DNA of 54,492 bases from an uncultured Bacteroidales bacterium (GCA_937876995.1 CALEFD010000048.1:1-54492); one strand, 5' to 3'. Shown: positions 8,431 through 17,040, counted from the stretch's first letter. The notes: generated by a model not told the origin, from the sequence alone. Program-made: numbers and translations.

Positions 8431-9378
8431 CTATTTAATTACATATTGTGAACTGATTGATTCGTTGGTTATGACTCTATGTATTGTTTCGGCAAACATA
8501 GATGCAACAGAGATTTGTTTTAGCTTCTTGCAAGGTATTGGGTTTCTGTAAGGAATGCTGTTGGTGAACACAATCTCTTCAAGTTGGGAATTGTCAACAC
8601 GTACAGGAGCTTCGCCACTCATTACACAGTGTGAAGCTATGGCTCTTACAGAACTTGCTCCTGCCTCTTTCATTACATCTGCAGCTTTACATATAGTGCC
8701 GGCTGTATCTACTATATCATCAATTACAATAACGTTTTTATCTACTACATCGCCTATGATTTTTATATCATCTACTACATTGGCGCGTGAACGGGTCTTC
8801 TGACATAGTACTAGTGGTACATTCAGATATTTGGCGTATGCGCTGGCGCGTTTACTTCCACCAACGTCCGGTGCAGCTATAACAAGTTCTTCAAGTTTAA
8901 GACTCTCTATGTATGGTACAAAGACCATTGATGCATACAGATGGTCAACGGGTACATTGAAGAATCCCTGAATCTGGTCTGCATGGAGGTCCATAGTGAT
9001 GAGACGGTCTATGCCGGCTGTGCTAAGCATGTCTGCTACCAGTTTTGCACCTATTGAAACACGTGGTTTGTCTTTTCTGTCTTGTCTTGCCCAACCAAAG
9101 TAGGGGATTACTGCATTTATGCTTTTTGCAGAAGCACGTTTGGCTGCATCTATCATCAGTAATAACTCCATTAAATTGTCTGATGATGGATAAGTTGACT
9201 GTACTAAGAATACATCTGCACCGCGAATAGACTCTTCGTATGAGACTGCAAATTCGCCATCGGCAAAATGCGTAATGTTCATTTGTCCCAGTGGACACTT
9301 TAGATGTTCGCAAATCTCTTTAGCCAAATACATTGTATTTGTGCCTGAAAAGACAAGGAAATAATTGCTTAAATCCAT
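8431..9378 (-). CDS. prs: Ribose-phosphate pyrophosphokinase (PRPP synthetase)
   Basis: Makes PRPP from ribose 5-phosphate and ATP for purine, pyrimidine, histidine, tryptophan and NAD synthesis. The class I length of 315 residues is standard. Visible motifs are FSGTNTMYLA near the N-terminus, the ATP-site segment PYFGWARQDRKDKPR (92-106), the metal-binding DLHADQIQGFF (130-140), and the PRPP loop VIDDIVDTAGT (218-228). The start is fixed by the conserved opening and by a promoter 42 bp upstream. It leads a possible two-gene unit with the TlpA-like lipoprotein 9 bp downstream. Confidence 0.96.
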   Translation of the reverse strand: MDLSNYFLVFSGTNTMYLAKEICEHLKCPLGQMNITHFADGEFAVSYEESIRGADVFLVQSTYPSSDNLMELLLMIDAAKRASAKSINAVIPYFGWARQDRKDKPRVSIGAKLVADMLSTAGIDRLITMDLHADQIQGFFNVPVDHLYASMVFVPYIESLKLEELVIAAPDVGGSKRASAYAKYLNVPLVLCQKTRSRANVVDDIKIIGDVVDKNVIVIDDIVDTAGTICKAADVMKEAGASSVRAIASHCVMSGEAPVRVDNSQLEEIVFTNSIPYRNPIPCKKLKQISVASMFAETIHRVITNESISSQYVIK

Positions 9379-9419
9379 ACGGAAATTCTGTTGTTTATAG
9401 TTCTTTTAAATAAGGTATG

Positions 9420-9451
9420 CAAAGGTACTACTTTTAAGTATAAGCAAACAA
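9420..9451 (-). promoter_or_regulatory. Bacteroidota promoter for prs
   Basis: Read on the minus strand: TTG (9451-9449), a 21-bp spacer, then TACCTTTG (9427-9420), matching TAnnTTTG. It lies about 40 bp upstream of the prs start codon. Confidence 0.6.
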
Positions 9452-9489
9452 TATTCTTTGAAGTAATTTTTACAGATTGCAAGCAATTT

Positions 9490-10098
9490 TTATTTTGAGA
9501 CTCTATCCGGGTTGTTATTGACAAAGTCAGCCCAACTTTTTGACGATGATTTACCTTTTTGTCCGGAACTGCCTGCAGAACTGTTGTTGATTTGAGCTAC
9601 CGGCTTGCTTATTTGTAAGAAGTGACAATATGCTGCACCCAGCGCATCGGTTGCATCAAGGAATTTAGGCATATCTTCTTTGCTGATATTTAGCAGGTTC
9701 TGAAGCATATAGGCTACCTGTTCTTTGCTGGATGCACCATTGCCGGTAATGGCCATTTTTATCTTTAGAGGTGCATATTCGGTAATTGGAATACTGTGAT
9801 TTATGGCTGCTGCCATTGCTACACCCTGTGCGCGTCCCAATTTGAGCATTGATTGTACGTTTTTTCCAAAGAAAGGAGATTCAATGGCAATTTCGTCTGG
9901 TAGGAAGGAGTCTATTATACCGGTAACTCGTTGGAATATTTTGCCTAAACGCAGATACATATCGCCTTCTTTGCGTAGATCTATTACTCCCATTGCTACC
10001 ATTTCTGCTCTGTTGCCGGATATTTTAATTACACCATAGCCCATGACATTGGTACCTGGGTCTATTCCCATTATGATTTTTTCTACTATGGGCTTCAT
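9490..10098 (-). CDS. ruvC: Holliday junction resolvase RuvC
   Basis: Endonuclease that cuts four-way DNA junctions moved by RuvAB. The N-terminus has MGIDPGTNVMGYG with catalytic D13 (numbered from the ATG at 10098). AIESPFFGKNVQSMLKLGRAQG carries the conserved acidic and DNA-facing residues, and LDATDALGAAYCH holds the last acidic pair. Length from this start is 202 residues, with a Ser/Lys-rich C-terminal tail of ~35 residues beyond the core. A longer frame begins at 10167, but its first 23 codons run into the tRNA gene, so ATG 10098 is preferred. The gene follows tRNA-Ala directly and may be read from the tRNA promoter. Confidence 0.94.
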   Translation of the reverse strand: MKPIVEKIIMGIDPGTNVMGYGVIKISGNRAEMVAMGVIDLRKEGDMYLRLGKIFQRVTGIIDSFLPDEIAIESPFFGKNVQSMLKLGRAQGVAMAAAINHSIPITEYAPLKIKMAITGNGASSKEQVAYMLQNLLNISKEDMPKFLDATDALGAAYCHFLQISKPVAQINNSSAGSSGQKGKSSSKSWADFVNNNPDRVSK

Positions 10099-10121
10099 TT
10101 TTTTTAAGTAGGGAAAAGAAG

Positions 10122-10195
10122 TGGAGCATACGAGAATCGAACTCGTCACCTTTTGACTGCCAGTCAAACGCTCTAGCCAGATGAGCTAATGCCCC
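10122..10195 (-). tRNA. tRNA-Ala (anticodon GGC)
   Basis: The minus strand folds as a full cloverleaf: acceptor GGGGCAT/ATGCTCC with the G3-U70 wobble pair that identifies alanine tRNAs, D arm GCTC/GAGC, anticodon stem TTTGA/TCAAA with loop CTGGCAG (anticodon GGC), and T arm ACGAG-TTCGATT-CTCGT. It is 74 nt including discriminator A; CCA is not encoded. A TATATTTG promoter element lies at 10224-10217 on the same strand. Confidence 0.95.
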
Positions 10196-10267
10196 GTTCG
10201 GTTTTAAAAACAGTTGCAAATATACAACATCGTCAAGAAATCTTATCTATTTTGATAAAAAAAATAG

Positions 10268-11023
10268 TTACTCAAAGAAGTATTGTATAAAAACAAGTGT
10301 CATAAACCCAAATAGTAATGCGTATGTTGCAATTTTCTGATACCCGTGAGCATGAGTTTCGGGTATCATTTCGTCACTTACCACATATAGCATAGCACCG
10401 CCTGCAAAGGCCAGCATGACCGGCAATAATAGTTGTGATATGGCACCCATACCATATCCTATCCATACTCCGGCTATTTCTAACAGACCTATAGCCAATG
10501 ATATAAATAGTGTGCGTATGCGGCTTACTCCTGCCATAAGAAGTGGCGATATTATTACCATACCTTCCGGTACGTTTTGTAGAGCTATACCTAATGTTAC
10601 CGACCATGCACCGCTATTGTCCGTTTCGTTGAATCCAACTCCTGCAGCTATACCTTCGGGTAGTTTGTGAAGTGCTATGGCAAGTACAAAAAGCATAACC
10701 TTGTTTATACCTGTATTGTTGGCGTGTTGTTCGGGTTCCAGTCCGGTTATGGCATGCAGATGAGGGGTTATAGCATCCAGTACATTTAGAAAGAGTGCGC
10801 CTGCTATTACTCCTATGGCTACCATCCACCAACCGCTTGTTCCTGCACCTTCTACTGCGGGTAGTATCAGTCCAACTACAGATGCTGCCAACATTATGCC
10901 GGCACAATATCCCATAACGGTGTCATGAGCCTTGTGAGAAAGGTTCTTGAAGAATAATCCTATTAATGATCCTATAAGAGATGCACCACACAGTCCTATG
11001 GCGCTAATCCATACCTCGTTCAT
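10268..11023 (-). CDS. ZIP-family metal cation transporter
   Basis: A 251-residue polytopic membrane protein with about eight hydrophobic helices. The paired ZIP metal-site motifs are present: ALHKLPEGIAAGVGF and ALQNVPEGMVIISP, each with HxxPEG/NxxPEG in adjacent helices. The family imports (sometimes exports) Zn, Fe or Mn across the inner membrane; substrate cannot be assigned from sequence. The short loop between helices 3 and 4 (HLHAITGLEPEQHANNTG) is His-containing, as usual in the family. It is monocistronic, divergent from the nitroreductase gene, with a weak TATCTTTA promoter-like element at 11053-11046. Confidence 0.9.
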   Translation of the reverse strand: MNEVWISAIGLCGASLIGSLIGLFFKNLSHKAHDTVMGYCAGIMLAASVVGLILPAVEGAGTSGWWMVAIGVIAGALFLNVLDAITPHLHAITGLEPEQHANNTGINKVMLFVLAIALHKLPEGIAAGVGFNETDNSGAWSVTLGIALQNVPEGMVIISPLLMAGVSRIRTLFISLAIGLLEIAGVWIGYGMGAISQLLLPVMLAFAGGAMLYVVSDEMIPETHAHGYQKIATYALLFGFMTLVFIQYFFE

Positions 11024-11126
11024 AATTGTATATGTTTATCGGGTGTAAAGATAAACAATCTTTTTATGAGATAAGTGTGTAGTTTTTCAAAATAGTATTA
11101 TCTTCACAACGAAAAATTGTGAAATT

Positions 11127-11657
11127 ATGATAGAGAAAATGATGGATAGACGTTCAGTACGTCATTATACCAATGAGAAGGTTAATAAAGCCGATGTAGA
11201 GGAGATTTTAAAATGTGGTATTTACAGCCCCAATGCACTTAATGCACAAGGGTGGGAGATACGTGTGTTGACTAACGAAACCAAAATAGATGCAGCCAGG
11301 CAGATATTTAAGAAGGTTATGCCGGAACGAGCAGAAGAGCCGGCTATAAGTCACGCTTTTCCTAATGCACCTGTCTATATCTTTATAGCTAATGATACCG
11401 CATCTGCCTATTCGGAAAAGGATTGTGGAATATTGGCTGCTACCATTACATACGCAGCTTGGGCTAAAGGTTTGGGTACTTTGATAATGGGTAGTACGGC
11501 AAACTATTATAATGGTATTCCGGAATTGAAGAACTATCTTCAGGAATTGGATTTTTCTGCCGGTTATAAATTGCAATTGGTTATTGCTCTGGGATATCCG
11601 GCTGAAACCCCTGAAGTAAAACCCCGAGATTTCTCAAAAATCTGTTGGATAGAATAG
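11127..11657 (+). CDS. Nitroreductase-family NAD(P)H-dependent flavoprotein
   Basis: A 176-residue protein starting MIEKMMDRRSVRHYTNEKV, the R-S-x-R FMN-binding opening of the nitroreductase superfamily, with SPNALNAQGWEIRVL (FMN contact) and a Gly-rich ALGYPAETPEVKPR C-terminus. Such enzymes reduce nitroaromatics, quinones or flavin-like substrates with FMN; the natural substrate is unknown here. Promoter-like TATCTTC precedes the start by about 25 bp. A Bacteroidota promoter directly after this gene starts the next transcription unit, so it is probably transcribed alone. Confidence 0.88.
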   Translation: MIEKMMDRRSVRHYTNEKVNKADVEEILKCGIYSPNALNAQGWEIRVLTNETKIDAARQIFKKVMPERAEEPAISHAFPNAPVYIFIANDTASAYSEKDCGILAATITYAAWAKGLGTLIMGSTANYYNGIPELKNYLQELDFSAGYKLQLVIALGYPAETPEVKPRDFSKICWIE

Positions 11658-11659
11658 TC

Positions 11660-11691
11660 TTTGATAATTTGGATGATTATTGCTAATTTTG
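11660..11691 (+). promoter_or_regulatory. Strong Bacteroidota promoter for the YhhQ-type transporter
   Basis: TTTG (11660-11663), a 20-bp spacer and TAATTTTG (11684-11691) match the consensus exactly. The predicted transcription start (~11698) leaves a leader of about 14 bases before ATG 11712. Confidence 0.75.
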
Positions 11692-11711
11692 CGCACATTT
11701 AAATTTTAAAT

Positions 11712-12398
11712 ATGAATAAGGTAGCGGACAACCCTTTAAAAAACCGCACAATCAACCATCCGTACGCATTGATGGTTGTTACTGCGGTTTTTGTGACAAT
11801 GTATTTGGTGGCCAATATAATGGCTGTCAAAGTGATTGGGATAGGAAAATTTATCTATTTTGACGCAGGTACAATAACTTTTCCACTTGCATATATGTTG
11901 GGAGATGTTCTGACCGAAGTCTGGGGCTACAGAACAGCGAAGCGTGTAATATGGCTTACGTTTTTCTGTAATATATTAATGGTGGTTTGTACTCAGTTGG
12001 GAGTCTTGTTTGATTCACCTGATTATCTACAGACAACAGCTCAAGCCTATAATACTATTTTTACCTACGTCCCTAGAATTGTAGTGGCATCATTGGTGGG
12101 CTTTCTGTTGGGAGAACTGTCTAATGCCTGGTTTATGGATAAAATTAAACAGAAGACTAAGGGTAAACGTATGTGGGTGCGTACTATAGGTAGTTCAGCT
12201 ATAGCCTACTGGTTTGACTCCCTACCTTTTGTACTGATTGCCTTTTTTGGCGTGGTATCAACCAGAGAACTTTTCTTGATGATAATGTTACAGTATCTGT
12301 TGAAACTATTAATAGAGGTGATCTTTGGTACTCCGCTTTTCTATGCTACAATACATTTTTTGCGTAAATATTTTATGAAAACAGAGTGTGATGAATAG
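11712..12398 (+). CDS. Queuosine precursor transporter (YhhQ/QPTR, DUF165 family)
   Basis: A 228-residue integral membrane protein with six or so helices. Family marks include LVANIMAVKVI in helix 1, the segment IYFDAGTITFPLAYMLGDVLTEVWGYR, and a late helix with an Asp (YWFDSLPFVLIAFFG). YhhQ proteins import queuosine precursors (preQ0, preQ1 or queuine/queuosine) for tRNA wobble-base modification. The stop codon overlaps the next gene, a radical-SAM protein, by 8 bp, so the two are translationally coupled. No queCDEF genes or tRNA-guanine transglycosylase are in the window. Confidence 0.9.
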   Translation: MNKVADNPLKNRTINHPYALMVVTAVFVTMYLVANIMAVKVIGIGKFIYFDAGTITFPLAYMLGDVLTEVWGYRTAKRVIWLTFFCNILMVVCTQLGVLFDSPDYLQTTAQAYNTIFTYVPRIVVASLVGFLLGELSNAWFMDKIKQKTKGKRMWVRTIGSSAIAYWFDSLPFVLIAFFGVVSTRELFLMIMLQYLLKLLIEVIFGTPLFYATIHFLRKYFMKTECDE

Positions 12399-13077
12399 AT
12401 ATTCTGTTATAGATTCAAAACTGCAGAGGGAATTTGTGTTGCTTCAAGGTACCGGTTGCAGATGGAAACAATGTCTGTTTTGCGATTATCATAAGGATGT
12501 GAGTGATAATCCGTTCTGTGTAAATGCCGATGTTCTGGGAAGAGTGACAGGCGTTTACGGAGTCCTTGATGTAATTAATTCAGGTTCGGCAATGGAATTG
12601 GATGCTGGTACCATTGAACTGTTAAAACAGGTGGTTAAAGATAAGGGTATTCACACACTTTGGTTTGAAGCCCATTATATGTATAGACATAGATTGGCCG
12701 ATTTTGCCAAACAGTTTGCGCCGGTAAAAGTGAAATTCCGTTGTGGGGTGGAGACGTTCAATGCGGAACTGCGAAAGAACTGGAATAAAGGAATACCGGA
12801 AAATGTAACACCTTCTGATATAGCACACTTTTTTGACGGAGTGTGTCTGCTGTGTTGTACTGAAGGAGAAAACAAAGAGTGTATAGTAAATGATATAGAG
12901 ATAGCAGATAGGTTCTTTGAATACTTTAGTGTAAATATTTTTTGTAATAATAGTACGCTTGTGAAACAAGATAGAGAATTGCTGTCCTGGTTTCTGAAGT
13001 CTGTATATCCGTTAATTAAAGATAACCCAAAAGCAGAGATTCTTTTGGAGAATACTGATTTGGGTGTAGGTGATTAG
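12391..13077 (+). CDS. Radical-SAM-like protein with CX4CX2C cluster, coupled to the queuosine transporter
   Basis: A 228-residue protein. Near the N-terminus GTGCRWKQCLFCDYHKD holds three cysteines (C23, C28, C31 from ATG 12391) spaced CX4CX2C, where classic radical-SAM enzymes have CX3CX2C; the aromatic residue before the last Cys fits the family. Later segments (INSGSAMEL, LWFEAHYMYRHRLADF, VKFRCGVETF) fit the strands of a partial TIM barrel with the GxE-like element. The frame can open at GTG 12388, but ATG 12391 is more likely. It overlaps the transporter gene by 8 bp, which suggests a role with the same substrate, for example releasing or remodelling a queuosine-type precursor. That role is inference from context only. 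Confidence 0.75.
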   Translation: MNRYSVIDSKLQREFVLLQGTGCRWKQCLFCDYHKDVSDNPFCVNADVLGRVTGVYGVLDVINSGSAMELDAGTIELLKQVVKDKGIHTLWFEAHYMYRHRLADFAKQFAPVKVKFRCGVETFNAELRKNWNKGIPENVTPSDIAHFFDGVCLLCCTEGENKECIVNDIEIADRFFEYFSVNIFCNNSTLVKQDRELLSWFLKSVYPLIKDNPKAEILLENTDLGVGD

Positions 13078-13078
13078 A

Positions 13079-14230
13079 CTAAATCCTTCTACTTATTCTC
13101 TGAATCATAATAGCCAGTATTGCGGCAAACATTAAGCAAAAATATGGCATAAGTGATATTGATATGGTATTGACAATGATTCCGAATAGGGCGGGGATGA
13201 TAATAGAACCGGCAGATGCCATTGCCAATTGACAACCTATTAATAACTGTGAACCATTGTTGCCGCAGATGGCTGGAGAATAGTGAACCATGCTTGGAAA
13301 GATAGGGCCACAACCCATACCTGCAACTATTATCAGTGAATAGAGTAATATCCCTTCTATTCCCGGAATAATCATAACCAATAAAGAGAGTATAGTAATT
13401 GTAGTTCCTGTAATGATCAATTTAATATCACCTAGTCTTTCAGAAATCATTCCGGATAGAAATCTGCCTAATGCTATTCCTATGTAAAACAGCATACCAC
13501 ATTTTGTTGCAGAGACTAAATCAACTCCTTTAATGGTTGATAGGTAAGTGGTTGTCCATAAGCCCATTGTGGTCTCTATTGCGCAATAACAAAAGAAGGC
13601 AGTAAGTGATGCTTTTACGCCGGGGATTTTTATTAGCTCTTTAAATGAGACCGGTTGCTCTTCTTGATCTTCATTGTTGTTATTATCTCTCTTCCATAAT
13701 GGTATAGAGAAAAGCAATACTGCAACAAGTATAAATTGGAAATAGGCTATAGCTCTGTATCCCTGTGTCCAAACACCTCCGTTTTCAATGAACGAACCCA
13801 TGATGAGTGGGCTTATTATGGTTCCTATACCCCAGAAACAGTGTAAGAAGTTCATGTGGTTGGATTTGTAGTGTGTTGCTACATAGTTGTTAAGAGATGC
13901 ATCTACACAACCGCCACCCAGTCCGTAGGGTAGTGCAAGCAGGCATAATGTAGTAAAACTTCCGGCAATGGAAAAACCAAACATAGTGATGGCTGTAAGT
14001 GCTACGGACAGCACTAATACGTACCCTGTCCCAAGTTTGCGTATTATTCTGTCGCTTGCTATGCTGGAAATCATTGTGCCTGAATATATTAGCATTGTGA
14101 TTATGCCGGCTGAACCTTCAGGTACATTGAATGTTCTGAACATCGATGGCCAAGCTGCACCTAAAACAGAATCGGGTAAACCTAATGAAATGAATGCTAT
14201 ATATATAAGAATGAGCAGGATATAGTACAT
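13079..14230 (-). CDS. MFS transporter
   Basis: A 383-residue major facilitator protein with 12 predicted helices in two six-helix halves separated by a charged loop (KRDNNNNEDQEEQPVSF). The conserved loop 2-3 appears as SDRIIRKLGTG, and helix 4-5 carries LPYGLGGGCVDASLNNYVA. The halves and the LGLPDSVLGAAWPSM opening resemble the sugar/FucP-like and FHS-type transporters that Bacteroidota use for sugars, but the substrate is not readable. It converges on the radical-SAM gene with a 1-bp gap and has no terminator between them. A TACTTTTG element at 14266-14259 (minus) is a likely promoter. Confidence 0.87.
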   Translation of the reverse strand: MYYILLILIYIAFISLGLPDSVLGAAWPSMFRTFNVPEGSAGIITMLIYSGTMISSIASDRIIRKLGTGYVLVLSVALTAITMFGFSIAGSFTTLCLLALPYGLGGGCVDASLNNYVATHYKSNHMNFLHCFWGIGTIISPLIMGSFIENGGVWTQGYRAIAYFQFILVAVLLFSIPLWKRDNNNNEDQEEQPVSFKELIKIPGVKASLTAFFCYCAIETTMGLWTTTYLSTIKGVDLVSATKCGMLFYIGIALGRFLSGMISERLGDIKLIITGTTITILSLLVMIIPGIEGILLYSLIIVAGMGCGPIFPSMVHYSPAICGNNGSQLLIGCQLAMASAGSIIIPALFGIIVNTISISLMPYFCLMFAAILAIMIQRISRRI

Positions 14231-14316
14231 AACTTGTTAAGTGTTGTTTTTGCAGATGCAAAAGTAGGTGTTTTTTTAATGGCAAGGTATTAATTTAACA
14301 TTATAAACTTATTAAA

Positions 14317-15246
14317 ATGAAAAAACTGACAGATTTTAGAACAATATCAGAGCAGTGGTGCAATGATAAGCGATTCTATGTTAAGAAATCTACATTTGCA
14401 ACTTATATGCAGATAGTGGAGAAGCATCTTTTGCCTTATTTTGGCGATAAAAAAGTTGTAAATGAGAAGTGTGTTCAGAGTTTTGTTCTGTTAAAACTCG
14501 ATGATGGGTTGAGTAGAAAGAGTGTAAAAGATATGTTGATGGTGCTAAAAATGATTTTGAGTTTTGCGGAAAAACACCATTCCTGGGTACATAAGGAATT
14601 TGATGTTCGTTTTCCCATGGAACATAACAAGAAGGAGGTGGAGGTGTTTTCCAAGATTGATCAGCGCCGCATAATGGATTATGTGAAAGAGAATATGTCA
14701 TATAAAAATTTGGGGATATTTATTTGTCTTAGTACCGGATTGAGGATAGGGGAGATTTGCGCTCTCACATGGAATGATATAGATGTAAAACACGAAACCA
14801 TTACCATAAACAAGACTATTCAAAGAATATATTCGCCTAACAATACAAATGGAAATACAGAACTAATACTGGATACACCTAAAACAAAGAATTCAATCAG
14901 GGTGGTACCTATGTCTGAAGAGTTGATAGGTATAATAAAGCCGATAAAGGCGAGATGCTTTTGTAACTCTTATTTTATTCTAACAAATACCAGTGTTCCC
15001 ACAGAGCCACGTACATATAGAAATTATTACAAAAAATTGCTTACAAAATTGGGAGTTCCATTTTTGAAATTTCACTGCTTGAGGCATAGTTTTGCAACTC
15101 GTTGTATAGAGGGTAAATGTGACTATAAAACTGTGAGTGTCTTGTTGGGACATTCAAATATAAGTACTACTTTGAATTTGTATGTCCATCCAAATATGGA
15201 GCAAAAAAAGAGGTGTATAGAGCAGATGTGCAGAGTTCTTAGGTAG
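14317..15246 (+). CDS. Tyrosine recombinase (phage-type integrase), orphan
   Basis: A 309-residue site-specific recombinase. The N-terminal SAM-like core-binding domain covers ~1-100 and the catalytic domain ~110-305. All catalytic residues are visible: R143 in STGLRIGEI, K191 (or K189) in the TPKTKNS beta-hairpin, H253 and R256 in HCLRHSFAT, H279 in LLGHSN, and nucleophile Y289 in NLYVHP. No excisionase, transposition, plasmid or phage genes accompany it; it sits between an MFS transporter and threonine aldolase, and I found no matching direct or inverted repeats in the short flanks. It could be the leftover of an excised element or a stand-alone recombinase acting on a distant invertible segment. 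A strong hairpin follows. Confidence 0.9.
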   Translation: MKKLTDFRTISEQWCNDKRFYVKKSTFATYMQIVEKHLLPYFGDKKVVNEKCVQSFVLLKLDDGLSRKSVKDMLMVLKMILSFAEKHHSWVHKEFDVRFPMEHNKKEVEVFSKIDQRRIMDYVKENMSYKNLGIFICLSTGLRIGEICALTWNDIDVKHETITINKTIQRIYSPNNTNGNTELILDTPKTKNSIRVVPMSEELIGIIKPIKARCFCNSYFILTNTSVPTEPRTYRNYYKKLLTKLGVPFLKFHCLRHSFATRCIEGKCDYKTVSVLLGHSNISTTLNLYVHPNMEQKKRCIEQMCRVLR

Positions 15247-15260
15247 ATGAAAAAAAGAGA

Positions 15261-15296
15261 GTCCGAACTAATCTTTGGGTATGATTAAGTTCGGAC
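15261..15296. terminator. Bidirectional hairpin between integrase and threonine aldolase
   Basis: Inverted repeat GTCCGAACTAATC / GATTAAGTTCGGAC around a short loop, nearly perfect over 13 bp. On the minus strand it is followed by CTCTCTTTTTTTC, a T-tract, so it best terminates the minus-strand side, and it also caps the integrase transcript. Confidence 0.75.
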
Positions 15297-15304
15297 AATA
15301 TTGT

Positions 15305-16339
15305 TTACAGGTTGTTCAAAATTGAAGCTAAAGTATCTATGTCAGTGTGACTTGTTGCCCATCCGGTGACAAAACGGACTACAGTTTCGGTTTTTCCACG
15401 TGGGCCCCATAGCTCAAAACTGATATTCTCTTTCAATTTGTCTATTATCTGGTTTGGTAAACGTATAAATTGCTGATTAGTAGTTGAATCTACTACAATT
15501 TTGTATCCTTTGGAATTGAATAGGTTTCTTATGCGAATAGCCTTATCTACTGCCTGCAATCCTATCTCTTCGTATAAATTATTCTCAAAAAGCGCTTCAA
15601 ATTGCACTCCTAATAGTCTTCCTTTGGCAAGAAGTGCCCCATGTTGTTTAATTAATGGGAAAAAGTTCTTTAGCAGTGTAGGGTTGGTTATAACTACTGC
15701 CTCTCCAAATAGTGCTCCAACCTTTGTTCCACCTATATAGAATACATCGCTTAGTTGTGCTATATCTTTTAGGGTTACATTGTTCCCTTTTGCTGCAAGT
15801 CCATATGCCAGTCTTGCTCCATCTATGTATAATGGTATGTTTGCATTGTGGCATATTTCGCTTAATTTTGTTAACTCTTCATAACTATATGTAGTCCCGT
15901 ATTCTGTGGGAAAAGAAATATACAACATTCCGGGTGCAACCATGTGTTCGTAGGTGTCGTCGCTATAGAAATTGTCTATATATTCTTTCAAATCACTTGC
16001 CAAAACTTTGCCTTCGTATTGTGGTAAGGTAAGGATTTTGTGTCCTGTAGCCTCTATAGCTCCTGCTTCGTGAACATTGATGTGTGCGCTTTCTGCAGCC
16101 AATACACCCTGATGTCTGGATAATAACCCGTCAATAACAGTGGCATTTGTTTGTGTACCACCTACAAGAAAATATACTCTCGCATTGGGTTGGCCGCAAG
16201 CATTGCGTATAAGTTCTGCTGCATGTTTGGTGTATTCGTCGCAACCATAACCAATTGTGCTTAAATGGTTTGTCTCTAAAAGGCGTTCCATCACTTTAGG
16301 ATGTGCGCCCGCCATGTAATCAGAATCAAAGTATATCAT
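15305..16339 (-). CDS. Low-specificity L-threonine aldolase (PLP)
   Basis: A fold-type I PLP enzyme of 344 residues cleaving L-threonine/L-allo-threonine to glycine and acetaldehyde. It opens IYFDSDYMAGAHPKVMERL and contains GYGCDEYTKHAAELIR, the cofactor-stacking EAGAIEATGHK region, DGARLAYGL (Asp to the PLP ring nitrogen) and YIGGTKVGALFGEA, where K206 should bind PLP. Length and motif order are normal. A TATCTTTA element 24-31 bp upstream (16370-16363, minus) with TTG 22 bp before it is a plausible promoter. It is transcribed towards the integrase, with a shared hairpin between them. Confidence 0.92.
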   Translation of the reverse strand: MIYFDSDYMAGAHPKVMERLLETNHLSTIGYGCDEYTKHAAELIRNACGQPNARVYFLVGGTQTNATVIDGLLSRHQGVLAAESAHINVHEAGAIEATGHKILTLPQYEGKVLASDLKEYIDNFYSDDTYEHMVAPGMLYISFPTEYGTTYSYEELTKLSEICHNANIPLYIDGARLAYGLAAKGNNVTLKDIAQLSDVFYIGGTKVGALFGEAVVITNPTLLKNFFPLIKQHGALLAKGRLLGVQFEALFENNLYEEIGLQAVDKAIRIRNLFNSKGYKIVVDSTTNQQFIRLPNQIIDKLKENISFELWGPRGKTETVVRFVTGWATSHTDIDTLASILNNL

Positions 16340-16402
16340 AATAACCTTCTATTATTTGGCTGTAAAGATACGTGAAATTTTGCGAAAGAAAGCAATATGA
16401 GA

Positions 16403-16433
16403 TTTGTTTATTAAACTATCATTATTATCTTTG
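16403..16433 (+). promoter_or_regulatory. Bacteroidota promoter for ferritin
   Basis: TTTG (16403-16406), a 19-bp spacer and TATCTTTG (16426-16433) match the consensus. ATG is at 16490, leaving a leader of about 50 bases. Confidence 0.7.
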
Positions 16434-16489
16434 CATTCATAAAAAGGAAGTACAAATTAGTTTTATTAACCAATTAAATAGTTAGAACT

Positions 16490-17014
16490 ATGTTAAGCGA
16501 AAAATTAAAGAATGCTATTAATGAGCAGATAAATGCAGAGTTGTGGTCAGCTTATTTATATTTATCCATGTCTATGGATGCAGAAGCTAAAGGGTATAAA
16601 GGGGTTGCCAATTGGTTTTTTGTGCAGTGGCAGGAAGAACAGGATCATGCCAGAATCTTTATGAACTACCTGAATTCAAGAGATGAAAAAGTGGAACTAA
16701 AACCTATCAAGGAGGTGCCAGCAGCGTGGAATTCTGTTTTGGAGATGTTTCAGGAAACATTGAAACACGAAAAGGTGGTTACAAGCCTTATCAATAATTT
16801 GGCAGCCATAGCAGCAGAAGACAGAGATTTTGCATCGTCAAATATGCTGATATGGTTTATTGACGAACAGATAGAAGAAGAGGAGAATGCGCGCGATATG
16901 ATATTTGCAGCAGAATCAGTTGAAGGCGATAAGTACGGAATGTATCAGTTGGATAAAGAGCTTGCTGCACGTACATATACACAAGCTTCTCCGCTTGCAA
17001 CAAGTGCAGAATAA
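16490..17014 (+). CDS. ftnA: Ferritin (bacterial non-heme type)
   Basis: A 174-residue four-helix-bundle iron-storage protein that oxidises Fe(II) and stores the mineral inside a 24-mer shell. Helix A has NEQINAELWSAYLYLSMSMD with the first ferroxidase Glu; helix B has WFFVQWQEEQDHARIFMNYL with the Glu and His ligands; helix D has IDEQIEEEENARDM. The spacing matches FtnA of Bacteroidota. It is transcribed alone between its own promoter and a strong terminator. Confidence 0.95.
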   Translation: MLSEKLKNAINEQINAELWSAYLYLSMSMDAEAKGYKGVANWFFVQWQEEQDHARIFMNYLNSRDEKVELKPIKEVPAAWNSVLEMFQETLKHEKVVTSLINNLAAIAAEDRDFASSNMLIWFIDEQIEEEENARDMIFAAESVEGDKYGMYQLDKELAARTYTQASPLATSAE

Positions 17015-17040
17015 TTCAAGATAGAATAGAGTATCTAAAG

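Noticed and set aside
10099..10167. N-terminal extension of RuvC
   Set aside because: The 23 extra codons overlap the tRNA-Ala gene; the conserved RuvC opening fits ATG 10098.
14231..15304. Attachment sites or an integrated element around the integrase
   Set aside because: No matching repeats in either flank; only a terminator hairpin shared with the next gene.
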